Assembly (NCBI GenBank): GCA_964603615.1
Contig: CAZRVU010000001.1
Location: forward strand, 62,001 to 126,000
Direction: 5' to 3'
Origin: JAAZMI01 sp964603615
GTDB taxonomy: Bacteria > Bacillota > Dethiobacteria > DTU022 > UBA8154
Length of the DNA: 64,000 bases
This document shows positions 8,065 through 17,310 of this stretch, one piece after another. A program made the translations under genes and the position numbers. Under the pieces are notes generated by a model. It saw only the letters and a program-made list of their open reading frames with translations, had not been told where the DNA came from and did not search any database. The stretch's first letter is position 1. Every line of letters starts with the position of its first letter.

Positions 8065-8113
8065 ACGTATCAGAAGGGGGGATGGCGCAGTTTTTCCGAA
8101 CTGCATCATGGTA

Positions 8114-8758
8114 ATGGACGATCTATTTTTAAAAGGAGTAACGTGTTTATTATGCGACACAAAATTCAAGAGTAGTAAGGTGAAAAGAAGTAAGCAATAT
8201 GTTCAAAAAAAAGAATCCGATTTTTGCACGCACTATAAGGGTGAAAACCCGGCTTATTATAATGTCTATATCTGCCCTCAATGCGGTTATGGTTTTACCG
8301 ATAATTTTAAATCCCCGCCGGCTGAAAAGAAAGAGTCGATCAGGGCAGTAATAAAACCTAGAGGAGATGATCTATGCGGTTCCCGCCTAGAGGAGAAGGC
8401 CATCTTAGCTTATCAAATAGCATTGAAATGCGCTTTACTGGGAAAGGAAAGGGAAATCATTATTGCGGGGCTCTACCTTCATCTGGCCTGGTTTAACAGG
8501 TTCCGGCAGGATAAGGATGAAGAAATTAATTATTTAAAAAAAGCAATGGAATACTATGAAAAAGCAATTGCATCAGATAGAAACTTGGAAGATCCGGCCA
8601 CTGTTTTTTATTTAATTGGTGAAATAAGCAGCAGGATTGGTGATGATAAAAAAGCGGTGAAGTATTTTGCCCATATCGTCAATGATAAAAAAATAAATAA
8701 TCGGACTATTATTAGAATGGCCAGGGAAAGATGGCAGGAAATTCGGGAAGCCAGATAA
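8114..8758 (+). CDS. DUF2225 family protein
   Basis: A 214-residue protein with the DUF2225 pattern: an N-terminal CLLC pair and a CPQCGYGF pair, probably a zinc site, then an alpha-helical TPR-like C-terminal half (about 95-210). Function is unknown. ATG 8114 is chosen over 8108 because a 10-codon frame opening at ATG 8082, behind a purine-rich stretch, ends in TAA overlapping ATG 8114 (TAATG). That suggests coupling. Neither start has a normal Shine-Dalgarno of its own, so the start is uncertain. Confidence 0.75.
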   Translation: MDDLFLKGVTCLLCDTKFKSSKVKRSKQYVQKKESDFCTHYKGENPAYYNVYICPQCGYGFTDNFKSPPAEKKESIRAVIKPRGDDLCGSRLEEKAILAYQIALKCALLGKEREIIIAGLYLHLAWFNRFRQDKDEEINYLKKAMEYYEKAIASDRNLEDPATVFYLIGEISSRIGDDKKAVKYFAHIVNDKKINNRTIIRMARERWQEIREAR

Positions 8759-8836
8759 GGGCTTGAACCTTTGCTTTATTTTGCTTTCTGGATACCAGTG
8801 GGAGTTACTATTCTTTAAAGATCCAAGTAATATATA

Positions 8837-8883
8837 TATAGCCGGCAGGGACAAATAAATAAAATGTTCCCGTGCCGGCTATA
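8837..8883. terminator. Long hairpin after the DUF2225 gene
   Basis: TATAGCCGGCA plus GGGA-like bases (8837-8852) pairs with the mirrored arm at 8865-8883, with small bulges. No long T tract follows, so it is a weak intrinsic terminator or an mRNA-end stabiliser. Apart from a C-rich stretch near 8910-8950 and the proC promoter, the gap 8759-9279 shows nothing else. Confidence 0.5.
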
Positions 8884-9178
8884 TTAAAAAATCTGCTTTT
8901 TCACCTAGCCACTACCGCCACTAGCCACGCCCCCGCCCGCCCCGGCTTCTTCTTAAACCTAAACCAAAACATAAAAAGCCTAGATGTCAAATCTAATACC
9001 GGTCAATACGAGCCCTGAACAACGATTTACATGTAATATGCCGCTTTTTAATACAAAACAACTAAGGTAATAATAATAAGCTGTTAACAATAAATGTTTG
9101 TGTTTCCTTTGTGCAATGATAAAAATGGCCGGGTAGTAACAAGGAACGTGTGCTTCGTCTGTTTTTCTTGCAAAGGTG

Positions 9179-9208
9179 TTGACCACTTACGGATCTAACC
9201 TTTATAAT
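9179..9208 (+). promoter_or_regulatory. Sigma-A promoter of proC
   Basis: TTGACC (9179-9184), an 18-base spacer and TATAAT (9203-9208), about 70 bases before the proC start. Confidence 0.7.
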
Positions 9209-9279
9209 GAGATGAGAAGGCAATCATCTTTTTATTGATAATGGTGTTTAGGGTTGTTTTTACATCCCGGGGAGGTAAA

Positions 9280-10083
9280 ATGCTCGGTTTGATCGGCTGT
9301 GGAACGATGGGCAGCGCCTTACTGTCCGGAATAGTCCAAAAAAAATTAATAGATAAAAAAGAAATGGTTGCGTATGATCTGAATCCGACACAAGCTGAAC
9401 TATTGAAGGAAAAAACGGGGATCAAAATTGCTAGCGATGTTCAAACTCTTTGTTCACAAGTCCCTAAGATTTTTCTTGCTGTTAAACCCCAGGATATGAA
9501 AGAATTGCTCTTGCAGATAAAACCTGCTTTAAACCCCGGGCACCTTCTTATTTCGATGGCTGCCGGGTTACCCATTATATTTTTTAAAGAACAGTTGGGC
9601 AAACCATTAAAAATAATACGTATTATGCCCAATACTCCTTGTCTAGTAGGGGAAGGTATGATTGCTGTCTGCTCTAGCGATGCTGTTTCCTCAAGTGAAT
9701 TGAAGGAAATAGCCGCTCTCCTAGCAGCACTGGGTAAAGTTGTCTTTTTGGAAGAAAAACAAATGGGAGCAGTGACCGGGCTAAGCGGCAGCGGACCGGC
9801 TTATGTATTTTTGGTAATCGAAGCCCTTGCTGACGGGGGCGTAGAAATGGGCCTGAATAGGGATACTGCTTTGCTTTTGGCGGCTCAAACAGTGTTTGGT
9901 GCTGCTAAAATGGTTTTAGAAACGGGGGAACATCCCGCCCTTCTAAAAAATAAAGTAACCTCACCGGGAGGTACTACCAGTGCGGGCCTTTTTGCGTTAG
10001 AAAAGGATGCAGTTAAAGCTGCTTTTGTCAAAGCAGTAGTAGCGGCAGCCAAAAGAGAAAAGGCTTTATCTCATCCGGATTAA
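9280..10083 (+). CDS. proC: Pyrroline-5-carboxylate reductase
   Basis: Reduces 1-pyrroline-5-carboxylate to proline with NAD(P)H, the last step of proline synthesis. 267 residues, normal for the family. GLIGCGTMGSALL at the N-terminus is the dinucleotide site. GSGPAYVF and KVTSPGGTTSAGL in the C-terminal dimer domain are the family signature. ATG 9280 is chosen because GGGGAGGT stands just before it; a longer in-frame reading from 9235 has no ribosome site. proB follows 53 bases downstream. proA is not in the window. Confidence 0.95.
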   Translation: MLGLIGCGTMGSALLSGIVQKKLIDKKEMVAYDLNPTQAELLKEKTGIKIASDVQTLCSQVPKIFLAVKPQDMKELLLQIKPALNPGHLLISMAAGLPIIFFKEQLGKPLKIIRIMPNTPCLVGEGMIAVCSSDAVSSSELKEIAALLAALGKVVFLEEKQMGAVTGLSGSGPAYVFLVIEALADGGVEMGLNRDTALLLAAQTVFGAAKMVLETGEHPALLKNKVTSPGGTTSAGLFALEKDAVKAAFVKAVVAAAKREKALSHPD

Positions 10084-10136
10084 ATTTTTTACCCCGGATT
10101 TCATTCCTACTTTATGGAAAAGAAGGGGGAATCCCA

Positions 10137-11267
10137 GTGCTGCCTAAAAGACTGCTCGCTGAAAAATTAATCAACAAAATTGTTATCAAAGTGGGCACCC
10201 GGCTTTTGACTTATGAAACTGGAAAATTGAACTTGGGAATTATTGAAAAGCTGGTCAGGGAGCTCGCCGATTTGAAAAATCAGGGCAAAGATGTGTTGCT
10301 CGTTTCATCAGGGGCGGTCGGAGGGGGAATTGGCCGCCTAGGACTTCAAAGAAAATCTTTGTCTATACAGGAAAGACAGGCTGTCGCTGCTATTGGACAA
10401 GGGTTGTTGATCCAATTTTATGAAAAAATATTTTCCGAATATGGTCATATTGTTGCCCAGGTTTTGCTTACCAGGGAAGATCTGGAAGAACGTAAGCGTT
10501 ACATCAATTCCCGCAATACTTTAGCCCACCTTTTGAAATTTGGAGCGATCCCCATTATTAATGAAAATGATACTATTTCCACCGAAGAAATCGAATTTGG
10601 AGATAATGACAAACTATCAGCTTTGGTGGCAACGCTAGTTGATGCCGATCTGTTAATTATCCTGACCAATACGGAAGGCCTTTACACTGCCAACCCCCAT
10701 CTGGATTCTACTGCCGACCTAATCTCACAAGTGGAAGAGATTACGCCTGAAATTAAAAGAGCCGCAGGAAAGACAGAAGAGGTATTGGCCCGGGGGGGGA
10801 TGATTACCAAGATAGAAGCTGCTGAAATTGTAATGGCTTCGGGTATTGATATGGTTATAGCTGACGGTTTACAAGATAATATCATCCGGCGTATCTTGGA
10901 AGGGGAGGAAATTGGAACCTTTTTTGATTCTAAACAAAGCTATTTACGTAGCAGGAAAAGGTGGATAGCTTTTGCACAAAAAATAAGAGGTGCTCTCTTT
11001 ATTGATCAGGGTGCGGAGTTGGCTTTAATCAAAGAAGGAAAAAGTTTGCTGCCGATTGGTATAATTAAAGTAGAGGGGGATTTTTTCAAAAACGATGTAG
11101 TAAGTATTTGTAGGTCGGATGGACAAGAAATTGCACGGGGAATAGTTAATTATAATAGGTTAGAACTGGAACAGATAACCGGGTATAGATCATCCGAAAT
11201 TAGCAATATTCTTGGCTATTTGGGACAAGAAGAGGTGATCCACCGTGACAATCTTGTCCTCTGTTAA
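10137..11267 (+). CDS. proB: Glutamate 5-kinase with PUA domain
   Basis: Phosphorylates glutamate to gamma-glutamyl phosphate, the first step of proline synthesis. 376 residues: amino-acid kinase domain (KVGTRLL, SSGAVGGG, INENDTIS, FGDNDKLSALVA, ILTNTEGLYT) to about 260, then a PUA domain (about 280-365) with RGIVNY. The start is GTG 10137, with AAGGGGGA six bases upstream. It lies after proC, probably in the same transcript. The usual partner proA (glutamyl phosphate reductase) does not follow. Confidence 0.95.
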   Translation: MLPKRLLAEKLINKIVIKVGTRLLTYETGKLNLGIIEKLVRELADLKNQGKDVLLVSSGAVGGGIGRLGLQRKSLSIQERQAVAAIGQGLLIQFYEKIFSEYGHIVAQVLLTREDLEERKRYINSRNTLAHLLKFGAIPIINENDTISTEEIEFGDNDKLSALVATLVDADLLIILTNTEGLYTANPHLDSTADLISQVEEITPEIKRAAGKTEEVLARGGMITKIEAAEIVMASGIDMVIADGLQDNIIRRILEGEEIGTFFDSKQSYLRSRKRWIAFAQKIRGALFIDQGAELALIKEGKSLLPIGIIKVEGDFFKNDVVSICRSDGQEIARGIVNYNRLELEQITGYRSSEISNILGYLGQEEVIHRDNLVLC

Positions 11268-11343
11268 AAAAGAATGGTTTTACCTGGCAGCTATGTTCCG
11301 GAAAATTTTGTTCCCCGTCTAGTTTTTAAAAAGGAGGGATTTG

Positions 11344-11808
11344 GTGCCCTGGGTAATATTTGCGGTAGTCATTTGGCTGATCGTACTCATATTTTTGCGT
11401 GTTCACCTGAGGAGATATTGGAGTGTGGGGTTATGGACTTTGCTCGTTGGTTTTTTTCTTAATGACATTTTAATTAAGTATAATCTATTTCATTTCAAGG
11501 AAATTAAATATCCCATCGGGACAATTCCCAGCGCATATTTATTGGGCTTGGCGGGTATTGGTATCATCATCGTTTCTCTTTTACCCGCGGGGAAAGCTTG
11601 GCAGTTACCTTATTTAATTTTGTTCAGCGCTTTTTTTGCCGGGGTTGAATTATTAGCCGTAAATCAGGGATATCTCACTTATTTTCACTGGACTTTATAT
11701 GATAGTTTTATTTATAAACTTTTAACTTTTATAGCTATTACCTGGCTAAGTAATTTAACTACTAAACGCCGAAAAAGCGGTTATTTTATAAATCGGAGCA
11801 TCTTTTAG
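11344..11808 (+). CDS. Membrane protein, CBO0543-like
   Basis: A 154-residue protein with four or five membrane helices. The segment LNDILIKYNLFHFKEIKYPIG and the following hydrophobic blocks resemble the CBO0543 family of uncharacterised membrane proteins in spore-formers. GTG 11344 lies six bases after AAGGAGG; TTG 11341 is an alternative. It begins 76 bases after proB. No function can be given. Confidence 0.6.
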   Translation: MPWVIFAVVIWLIVLIFLRVHLRRYWSVGLWTLLVGFFLNDILIKYNLFHFKEIKYPIGTIPSAYLLGLAGIGIIIVSLLPAGKAWQLPYLILFSAFFAGVELLAVNQGYLTYFHWTLYDSFIYKLLTFIAITWLSNLTTKRRKSGYFINRSIF

Positions 11809-11925
11809 TTGTAAATAAATTATCCCCAAGTATTTAGTAATAACTTTTGGCTTCTAGATGAAGGAGTATCTTCTTCTATCAAGAATTAGCTAGGATCAAA
11901 TTTAAAACCGGGGGAGGGATTTTTA

Positions 11926-12174
11926 ATGGATTTACCACGATGCCCAAAATGTGGGAATCAAAGTTTTGAAATGGTAAGTGGGGAGCCTGGTAACTGGCGG
12001 TTTAAAATAATGTTCGTGCAGTGTGCGTCTTGTAAAACAGTAGTGGGGACCATGGATTATTTTAACCTCAGCACTTTAATACATGAATTAAATGAAAGAA
12101 TCAGCAATATCGAAACAAATCTTGAAGAGATAGAATATGAGATTGGTAAAATAAGAAAAGGTGCAGCTCTTTAA
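11926..12174 (+). CDS. Small zinc-ribbon and coiled-coil protein
   Basis: 82 residues. CPKCGN and CASC (about residues 6-9 and 33-36) form a likely zinc ribbon. Residues 45-78 form an acidic amphipathic helix able to make a coiled coil. A strong GGGGGAGGGA precedes the ATG. It is unrelated to its neighbours and its role is unknown. Confidence 0.65.
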   Translation: MDLPRCPKCGNQSFEMVSGEPGNWRFKIMFVQCASCKTVVGTMDYFNLSTLIHELNERISNIETNLEEIEYEIGKIRKGAAL

Positions 12175-12267
12175 AACTTTTGGCGGAGATTAGGAAAATA
12201 TTGGGTTGTTTTGGCTGCAGGTTGTTACGGACACAGGTGTTATAGACATTGTCTTTCAGTATTTAAG

Positions 12268-12291
12268 GCGGGTTATTGCCCGCTTTTTTTT
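12268..12291 (+). terminator. Intrinsic terminator after the zinc-ribbon gene
   Basis: GCGGG (12268-12272) pairs with CCCGC (12279-12283), followed by eight Ts. The remainder of the gap to miaB (12515) shows no gene. Confidence 0.75.
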
Positions 12292-12514
12292 AATGTTTGC
12301 GAAAGGGGATAAATTATTTTGCGGGCGAATCCGGTTATTTTTTGCCCTTTTGTCTTTTTTGCAGTAAAATATTTATAGACGTTTACTTACTGTTAGCCTG
12401 AACGTTAGCGAAAGATCCCTTGATTCGTCGGTTATGCTATCATGTTTTAGCCCTGAGCAGTTATAAACATTTAAAGATTACTACACAAGTATTGTCTGAT
12501 GGAGGTAAGCTTTA

Positions 12515-13852
12515 GTGGAAGCAATAAAGGGAAAACAGGCCCCGGGTTTTTACTATTTAGAAACTTATGGTTGTCAGATGAACGTTTATGATTCGGAAGT
12601 TCTTGCCGGGTATTTAGAAAACATGGGTTATTTACCGGCAGCGAAAGAAGAAGAAAGCGATGTTCTAGTGCTCAACACCTGTGCCGTTAGACAAAAAGCT
12701 GAGGAAAAAGTATTTAGCCGCTTGGGCCGGCTGCGTTCTTTAAAAAAAATGAAACCGCATCTTTTAATTGTTTTATGGGGTTGTATGGCTCAACAAAAAC
12801 GTGTAGCCCAAAGGATCCGGGAAAGATTCAGTTTTGTTGACTTGGTGGCAGGGACCCATTCTTTAGGACGTTTTCCCGAGCTTCTGGAAAAAGCGCGCTA
12901 TGCGAATCATACGGTGGTATCCCTAGAAAAAAAGGGCGAAAGGGAAGGGTTTCCACTTAAAAGAGGGCATGAGTTCAAGGCCTGGGTACCAATTAGCCAC
13001 GGTTGCAACAACTATTGTACCTATTGTATCGTACCCTATGTGCGGGGGCCCGAGAAAAGCCGTTTTCCACAAGCGATTGTCCATGAGGTACAAGAACTGG
13101 CGGAAAGAGGCTACAAAGAAATTACACTATTAGGGCAAAATGTTAATTCCTATGGCAAAGATTTGGAGCAGGAAGTTGATTTTGCTGATATATTGCAAAT
13201 GCTAGATCGCCTTGAAGGATTGGTGCATTTAAGGTATATGACCTCTCACCCACGTGACTTTAACGAAAAAATTATCCGAGTAATCCGGCAGGGGGAAAAA
13301 ATCTGTGAGCATATTCACCTGCCTTTACAATCGGGAAGTAACAAAGTACTGAAATTGATGAACCGCGGCTATACCCGGGAATACTATTTGAACCTGGCAG
13401 ATAAAATAGCAGAACAGCTTCCTGTTTATTCTCTTACCACAGATTTGATTGTCGGTTTTCCAGGTGAAGAAGAAAAAGATTTTGCAGAAACGCTGGATCT
13501 GGTCGAAAAAATCAGGTTTGATGCTGCTTATACCTTCGTTTATTCGACTCGCCCGGGAACAAAGGCTGTACACATGAAAAAACAAGTTAGCCCGGAAATA
13601 AAAAAGGAAAGGATTATGCTTTTGAATGAAATACAAAATAAAATCAGCCTGGAAAATAACCAGCAGTTGCTGGGGACAGAACAGATCGTTCTGGTAGAAG
13701 GTAGGAGTAAAACTAACGCCCGTAATTATACAGCGAGAACTAGGACAAATAAAATCGTTCACTTTACGTCTGATAAAAACCTTTTAGGGGCACTGATCGC
13801 TGTTAAAATAATTGAAGCCAAACCCTGGACATTAACCGGTGAATATCGATAA
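12515..13852 (+). CDS. miaB: tRNA-2-methylthio-N6-dimethylallyladenosine synthase
   Basis: A radical SAM methylthiotransferase that adds the 2-methylthio group to i6A37 of tRNA. 445 residues. The N-terminal MTTase domain has YLETYGCQMNVYDSE and LNTCAVR. The SAM cluster motif CNNYCTYC is followed by IVPYVRGPEKSR. A TRAM domain occupies about 375-440. These match MiaB rather than MtaB or RimO. The start is GTG 12515, eight bases after GGAGGT. miaA, which makes its substrate, lies 6.6 kb downstream in the same direction. Confidence 0.94.
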   Translation: MEAIKGKQAPGFYYLETYGCQMNVYDSEVLAGYLENMGYLPAAKEEESDVLVLNTCAVRQKAEEKVFSRLGRLRSLKKMKPHLLIVLWGCMAQQKRVAQRIRERFSFVDLVAGTHSLGRFPELLEKARYANHTVVSLEKKGEREGFPLKRGHEFKAWVPISHGCNNYCTYCIVPYVRGPEKSRFPQAIVHEVQELAERGYKEITLLGQNVNSYGKDLEQEVDFADILQMLDRLEGLVHLRYMTSHPRDFNEKIIRVIRQGEKICEHIHLPLQSGSNKVLKLMNRGYTREYYLNLADKIAEQLPVYSLTTDLIVGFPGEEEKDFAETLDLVEKIRFDAAYTFVYSTRPGTKAVHMKKQVSPEIKKERIMLLNEIQNKISLENNQQLLGTEQIVLVEGRSKTNARNYTARTRTNKIVHFTSDKNLLGALIAVKIIEAKPWTLTGEYR

Positions 13853-13957
13853 ACCATTCGGAGAAAATATTGCTTATTTTCGTCGTGCGAGCTTTTATCA
13901 AAAATTTGCATAAACTACCCGGGGAAAGTGGAAACGAACTAATTTAGGTCCAGAAGG

Positions 13958-13986
13958 TTGACGGGATTTACTAATTATTATATATT
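13958..13986 (+). promoter_or_regulatory. Sigma-A promoter of the PerR-like gene
   Basis: TTGACG, a 17-base spacer and TATATT (13981-13986). The spacer and -10 region are AT-rich (CTAATTATTATATATTC) and resemble a Per/Fur-type box, so autoregulation is plausible but unproven. Confidence 0.6.
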
Positions 13987-14025
13987 CAAAGTGAATATCA
14001 CATAAAAATAGTTGGGGGATAAAGG

Positions 14026-14454
14026 ATGCAAACCATTGAAGGAATATTAAGAACAAAAAAAATAAAGGTAACCCCTCAAAGAATGGCAGTATATGCTGTT
14101 TTACAGCAGGCCAAAGAACATCCCAATGTAGAGATGATCTATAAAAAGCTTAAGCCCAGCTATCCAGCTATTAGCCTGGCTACGGTCTATAAAACCGTAG
14201 ACATTCTTAAAAAAGCGGGGTTGATCCAGGAGCTAAGTTTTGGAGAGGGTGGTTTACGTTATGACTTTGTAACGATCCCGCATGCACATATTTACTGTAA
14301 AAATTGTGGTAAAGTTGCCGACGTGAAAAATGTTTCTCTGGAACAATTGCAAGACCAGTTACTTATCGAGGATGTTGTCAAGGAAACGGGTTTTCATGTT
14401 TCTGCCATGCAACTAAATTTTTATGGATTATGCCCCTTCTGTAATGAACAATAA
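14026..14454 (+). CDS. perR: Fur-family regulator, PerR type
   Basis: 142 residues: winged helix (1-80) with the recognition segment SLATVYKTVDIL, then a dimerisation domain. The structural zinc site is C91, C94, C136, C139. The regulatory metal ligands H32, D80, H86, H88 and D99 keep exactly the spacing of Bacillus PerR (H37, D85, H91, H93, D104). The aspartate at position 80 argues for a peroxide sensor rather than Fur. It would repress oxidative-stress genes until its metal-binding histidines are oxidised. Placement next to mutS suggests a single-gene transcript. Confidence 0.8.
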   Translation: MQTIEGILRTKKIKVTPQRMAVYAVLQQAKEHPNVEMIYKKLKPSYPAISLATVYKTVDILKKAGLIQELSFGEGGLRYDFVTIPHAHIYCKNCGKVADVKNVSLEQLQDQLLIEDVVKETGFHVSAMQLNFYGLCPFCNEQ

Positions 14455-14562
14455 TCAATTCAAAACCCCGTTTTGTTCCCTCCCGGGTGGTTTCTTTCAA
14501 AGATTAACACAATAATATTGTGGGAAAGGAACAGAAAACCATTTTGAGGTGAAATATATTTT

Positions 14563-17310
14563 ATGGACAATCTTACGCCCATGATGCAGCAGTTTAAAAA
14601 AATCAAAAACGAATACCCCGATGCGATTCTTTTTTTCCGGGTCGGGGATTTTTATGAAATGTTCTTTGACGATGCTGTAATTGCCTCCCGGGAACTGGAA
14701 ATTGCTTTGACTAGCCGGGAAGGGAAGAAGGAGGGGGCCATCCCCCTGGCCGGTATTCCTTACCATGCAGCTTCAAATTATCTGGCCCGGTTTTTGGAAA
14801 AAGGTTATAAGGTTGCTATTTGTGAACAAGTTGAAGAGGCCGGTATGGCCAAAGGTCTGGTTAAAAGGGAAGTGACGCGTGTCGTTACTCCCGGTACTGT
14901 GGTGGAGGAAGATTTTTTGCAAAAGGATGACAATAATTACCTGGCATCCATTGCCCGGGCAGAAGAAGGTTGGGGACTAGCTTTTATTGATATCTCTACA
15001 GGTGAAATACAGGCTTACTTTTTTGAGGATGGTGAAAATAATGGAGCTGCAGGGAAAGTTTGGGAACAGGTCGACCGGCTTCAACCGGCAGAAGTGATTG
15101 TGGAAAAATCTATTCCCCGGGAATACCTGGCCAAACTGGACTTGCGGAAACAAAAAAATTTTAGTTTTATTCAAAAAGAACATTTTGGGTTTTATGAAGA
15201 TGATGGAGCTTTAGGGTTTCTAGAAAAGCATTTAGCAAAAGATCTCCTTGAAAATTCAGGTTTGAAAAATTGCCAACCCGCATTACTGGCTGTAGCTTCG
15301 GCTTTGAGCTACATTTACAAAATGCAGCGGGGAGAACTGACGCATCTGCATAAAGTAAAATTATATGAGCCTGGCGGGGCTTTGTTTCTGGATATGATTA
15401 CCGTTCGAAACCTAGAAATTTTTGAAGCTCTTTATTCCAGAGAAAAAAGAAATTCCCTTTGGGGGGTTCTCAATAGAACAAAAACAGCTATGGGAGCCAG
15501 ACTTTTGAAGAAATGGTTGGAAAGGCCTTTGTTGGAACCCAAGGCTCTAGCATTGCGTTGGAATGCAGTCGAAGAACTGAAAAGAAAACAACTGCTCAAA
15601 GATGAACTCGCCGGATTTTTAAAAGAGTGTTATGACTTGGAAAGGTTGAGCAGTAAGATCAGTATGGGTTATATCAATGCCAGGGATTTATTAGCCCTCC
15701 GCAAAACACTTGTTTTGTTACCGCTTATCAAAAAACTTCTTCAGAAACTGGAGGCAGAACGGCTCCTATGGCTCAGCAGGCAATTTCCTGATTTATCTGT
15801 TTTGCGGGAAAAATTAGAGGCGGCGCTCAGCGATGATGCACCTTTAACCTTAAAAGAAGGCGGTATTTTTAAAGATGGTTACAGCCCGGCGGTGGACGAA
15901 CTGCGGCAAATTACGAGAGATAGTAAGCTGTGGTTGCTTGAATTGGAGAAAAAAGAAAGGGAACGTTCCGGGATAAAGTCTTTAAAAATCAGCTTCAATA
16001 AGGTTTTTGGTTATTACCTGGAGGTTACTAAAGCCAACCTGGGGCTCATACCAGATAATTACATCAGAAGGCAGACCCTCGTCAACTCTGAACGCTTTGT
16101 TACAGAAGAACTTAAGGCCAAGGAAGCCTCGATCCTAAATGCGGAAGAAAAGCTGATGCAGGTGGAATATGAACTTTTTGAAAAATTGCGCCTGGAGGTT
16201 GTGCAATATATTCAGGAATTGCAGCAAACCGGACAGGTTCTTGCGGAGGCCGACTGTTTTTTCTCACTTGCCGATTTAGCTTCATCCCCGGGTTATATTA
16301 AGCCCTGTTTTTCTACCTCCAGGCAGCTCTGTATCCGGGGAGGCCGTCATCCTGTTGTGGAACGTTTACAGGAGGGCGTTTTTATTCCCAATGATGCTTT
16401 TCTGGATGAAAATAATGAAAAGGTATTGATGATTACAGGGCCGAACATGGCCGGGAAAAGTACATATTGCCGCAGTATTGCTCTTCTTTTATTGATGGCT
16501 CAGATTGGCAGTTTTGTACCGGCCGTGGAGATGTCTTTTTATCCGCTAAAGCGTATCTTCGCGCGGGTGGGGGCGAGCGATGATCTTAGCGGGGGGAGAA
16601 GCACATTCATGGTGGAGATGGAGGAGACGGCATCTATCATCAAAGAAGCCACCGCCAACAGTTTGGTTATTTTAGATGAAATTGGTCGTGGTACCAGCAC
16701 ATACGATGGGATGAGTCTCGCCCAGTCTATCCTGGAATATTTACATAAAAAACATGCCGTATATGTCCTTTTTTCCACCCATTACCACGAATTAACCGCT
16801 TTGGAGGATAAGCTTCCAGCTTTAAAAAACCTAACAGTTTCCGTCAAAGAAAAAGGGGAGGAGATAATTTTCCTGAGGAAAATTATCCCTGGAAAAGCAG
16901 ATAAAAGCTACGGTGTAAATGTAGCCCGTCTCGCAGGTTTACCGCCAGCAATTATTGAGAGGGCCTATCAGATTTTGCAAAGTTATGAAGCACAGACAGA
17001 AACCCCGGTAGAAACATGCGGGGACGGGCAGGCTCTTTCTCAAGGGGATAAATTTGAAGGGAAGGACGATCCTGAGGTAAAAATGCACAGTTTGTTTGAA
17101 AATAAAAAGGGGCAGTTATCCTTGTTGCCTTCAGCGGAAAAAAATTTAAAATGTATGCTCACAGAAATGGAAAGCAAGATCATCGAGGAGATCAGGCAGT
17201 TAAATATAGTGAATGTAACGCCCCTGGCAGCCTTGAATAAGTTATATAAACTACAAGACCGCTTACTTTCCCAGGGAAAACATTCCGGGGAGGGGAACGT
17301 TAAAGAATGA
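14563..17310 (+). CDS. mutS: DNA mismatch repair protein MutS
   Basis: 915 residues. Mismatch-binding domain with GDFYEMF near the N-terminus, core and clamp domains, and a C-terminal ABC-type ATPase with Walker A GPNMAGKST (about residue 626), SGGRSTFMVEM signature and DEIGRGTSTYDG Walker B. It recognises base mismatches and recruits MutL. A longer acidic linker (about 810-850) precedes the last helix-turn-helix. GAGGTG lies upstream of the ATG. It overlaps mutL by four bases (ATGA). Confidence 0.97.
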   Translation: MDNLTPMMQQFKKIKNEYPDAILFFRVGDFYEMFFDDAVIASRELEIALTSREGKKEGAIPLAGIPYHAASNYLARFLEKGYKVAICEQVEEAGMAKGLVKREVTRVVTPGTVVEEDFLQKDDNNYLASIARAEEGWGLAFIDISTGEIQAYFFEDGENNGAAGKVWEQVDRLQPAEVIVEKSIPREYLAKLDLRKQKNFSFIQKEHFGFYEDDGALGFLEKHLAKDLLENSGLKNCQPALLAVASALSYIYKMQRGELTHLHKVKLYEPGGALFLDMITVRNLEIFEALYSREKRNSLWGVLNRTKTAMGARLLKKWLERPLLEPKALALRWNAVEELKRKQLLKDELAGFLKECYDLERLSSKISMGYINARDLLALRKTLVLLPLIKKLLQKLEAERLLWLSRQFPDLSVLREKLEAALSDDAPLTLKEGGIFKDGYSPAVDELRQITRDSKLWLLELEKKERERSGIKSLKISFNKVFGYYLEVTKANLGLIPDNYIRRQTLVNSERFVTEELKAKEASILNAEEKLMQVEYELFEKLRLEVVQYIQELQQTGQVLAEADCFFSLADLASSPGYIKPCFSTSRQLCIRGGRHPVVERLQEGVFIPNDAFLDENNEKVLMITGPNMAGKSTYCRSIALLLLMAQIGSFVPAVEMSFYPLKRIFARVGASDDLSGGRSTFMVEMEETASIIKEATANSLVILDEIGRGTSTYDGMSLAQSILEYLHKKHAVYVLFSTHYHELTALEDKLPALKNLTVSVKEKGEEIIFLRKIIPGKADKSYGVNVARLAGLPPAIIERAYQILQSYEAQTETPVETCGDGQALSQGDKFEGKDDPEVKMHSLFENKKGQLSLLPSAEKNLKCMLTEMESKIIEEIRQLNIVNVTPLAALNKLYKLQDRLLSQGKHSGEGNVKE

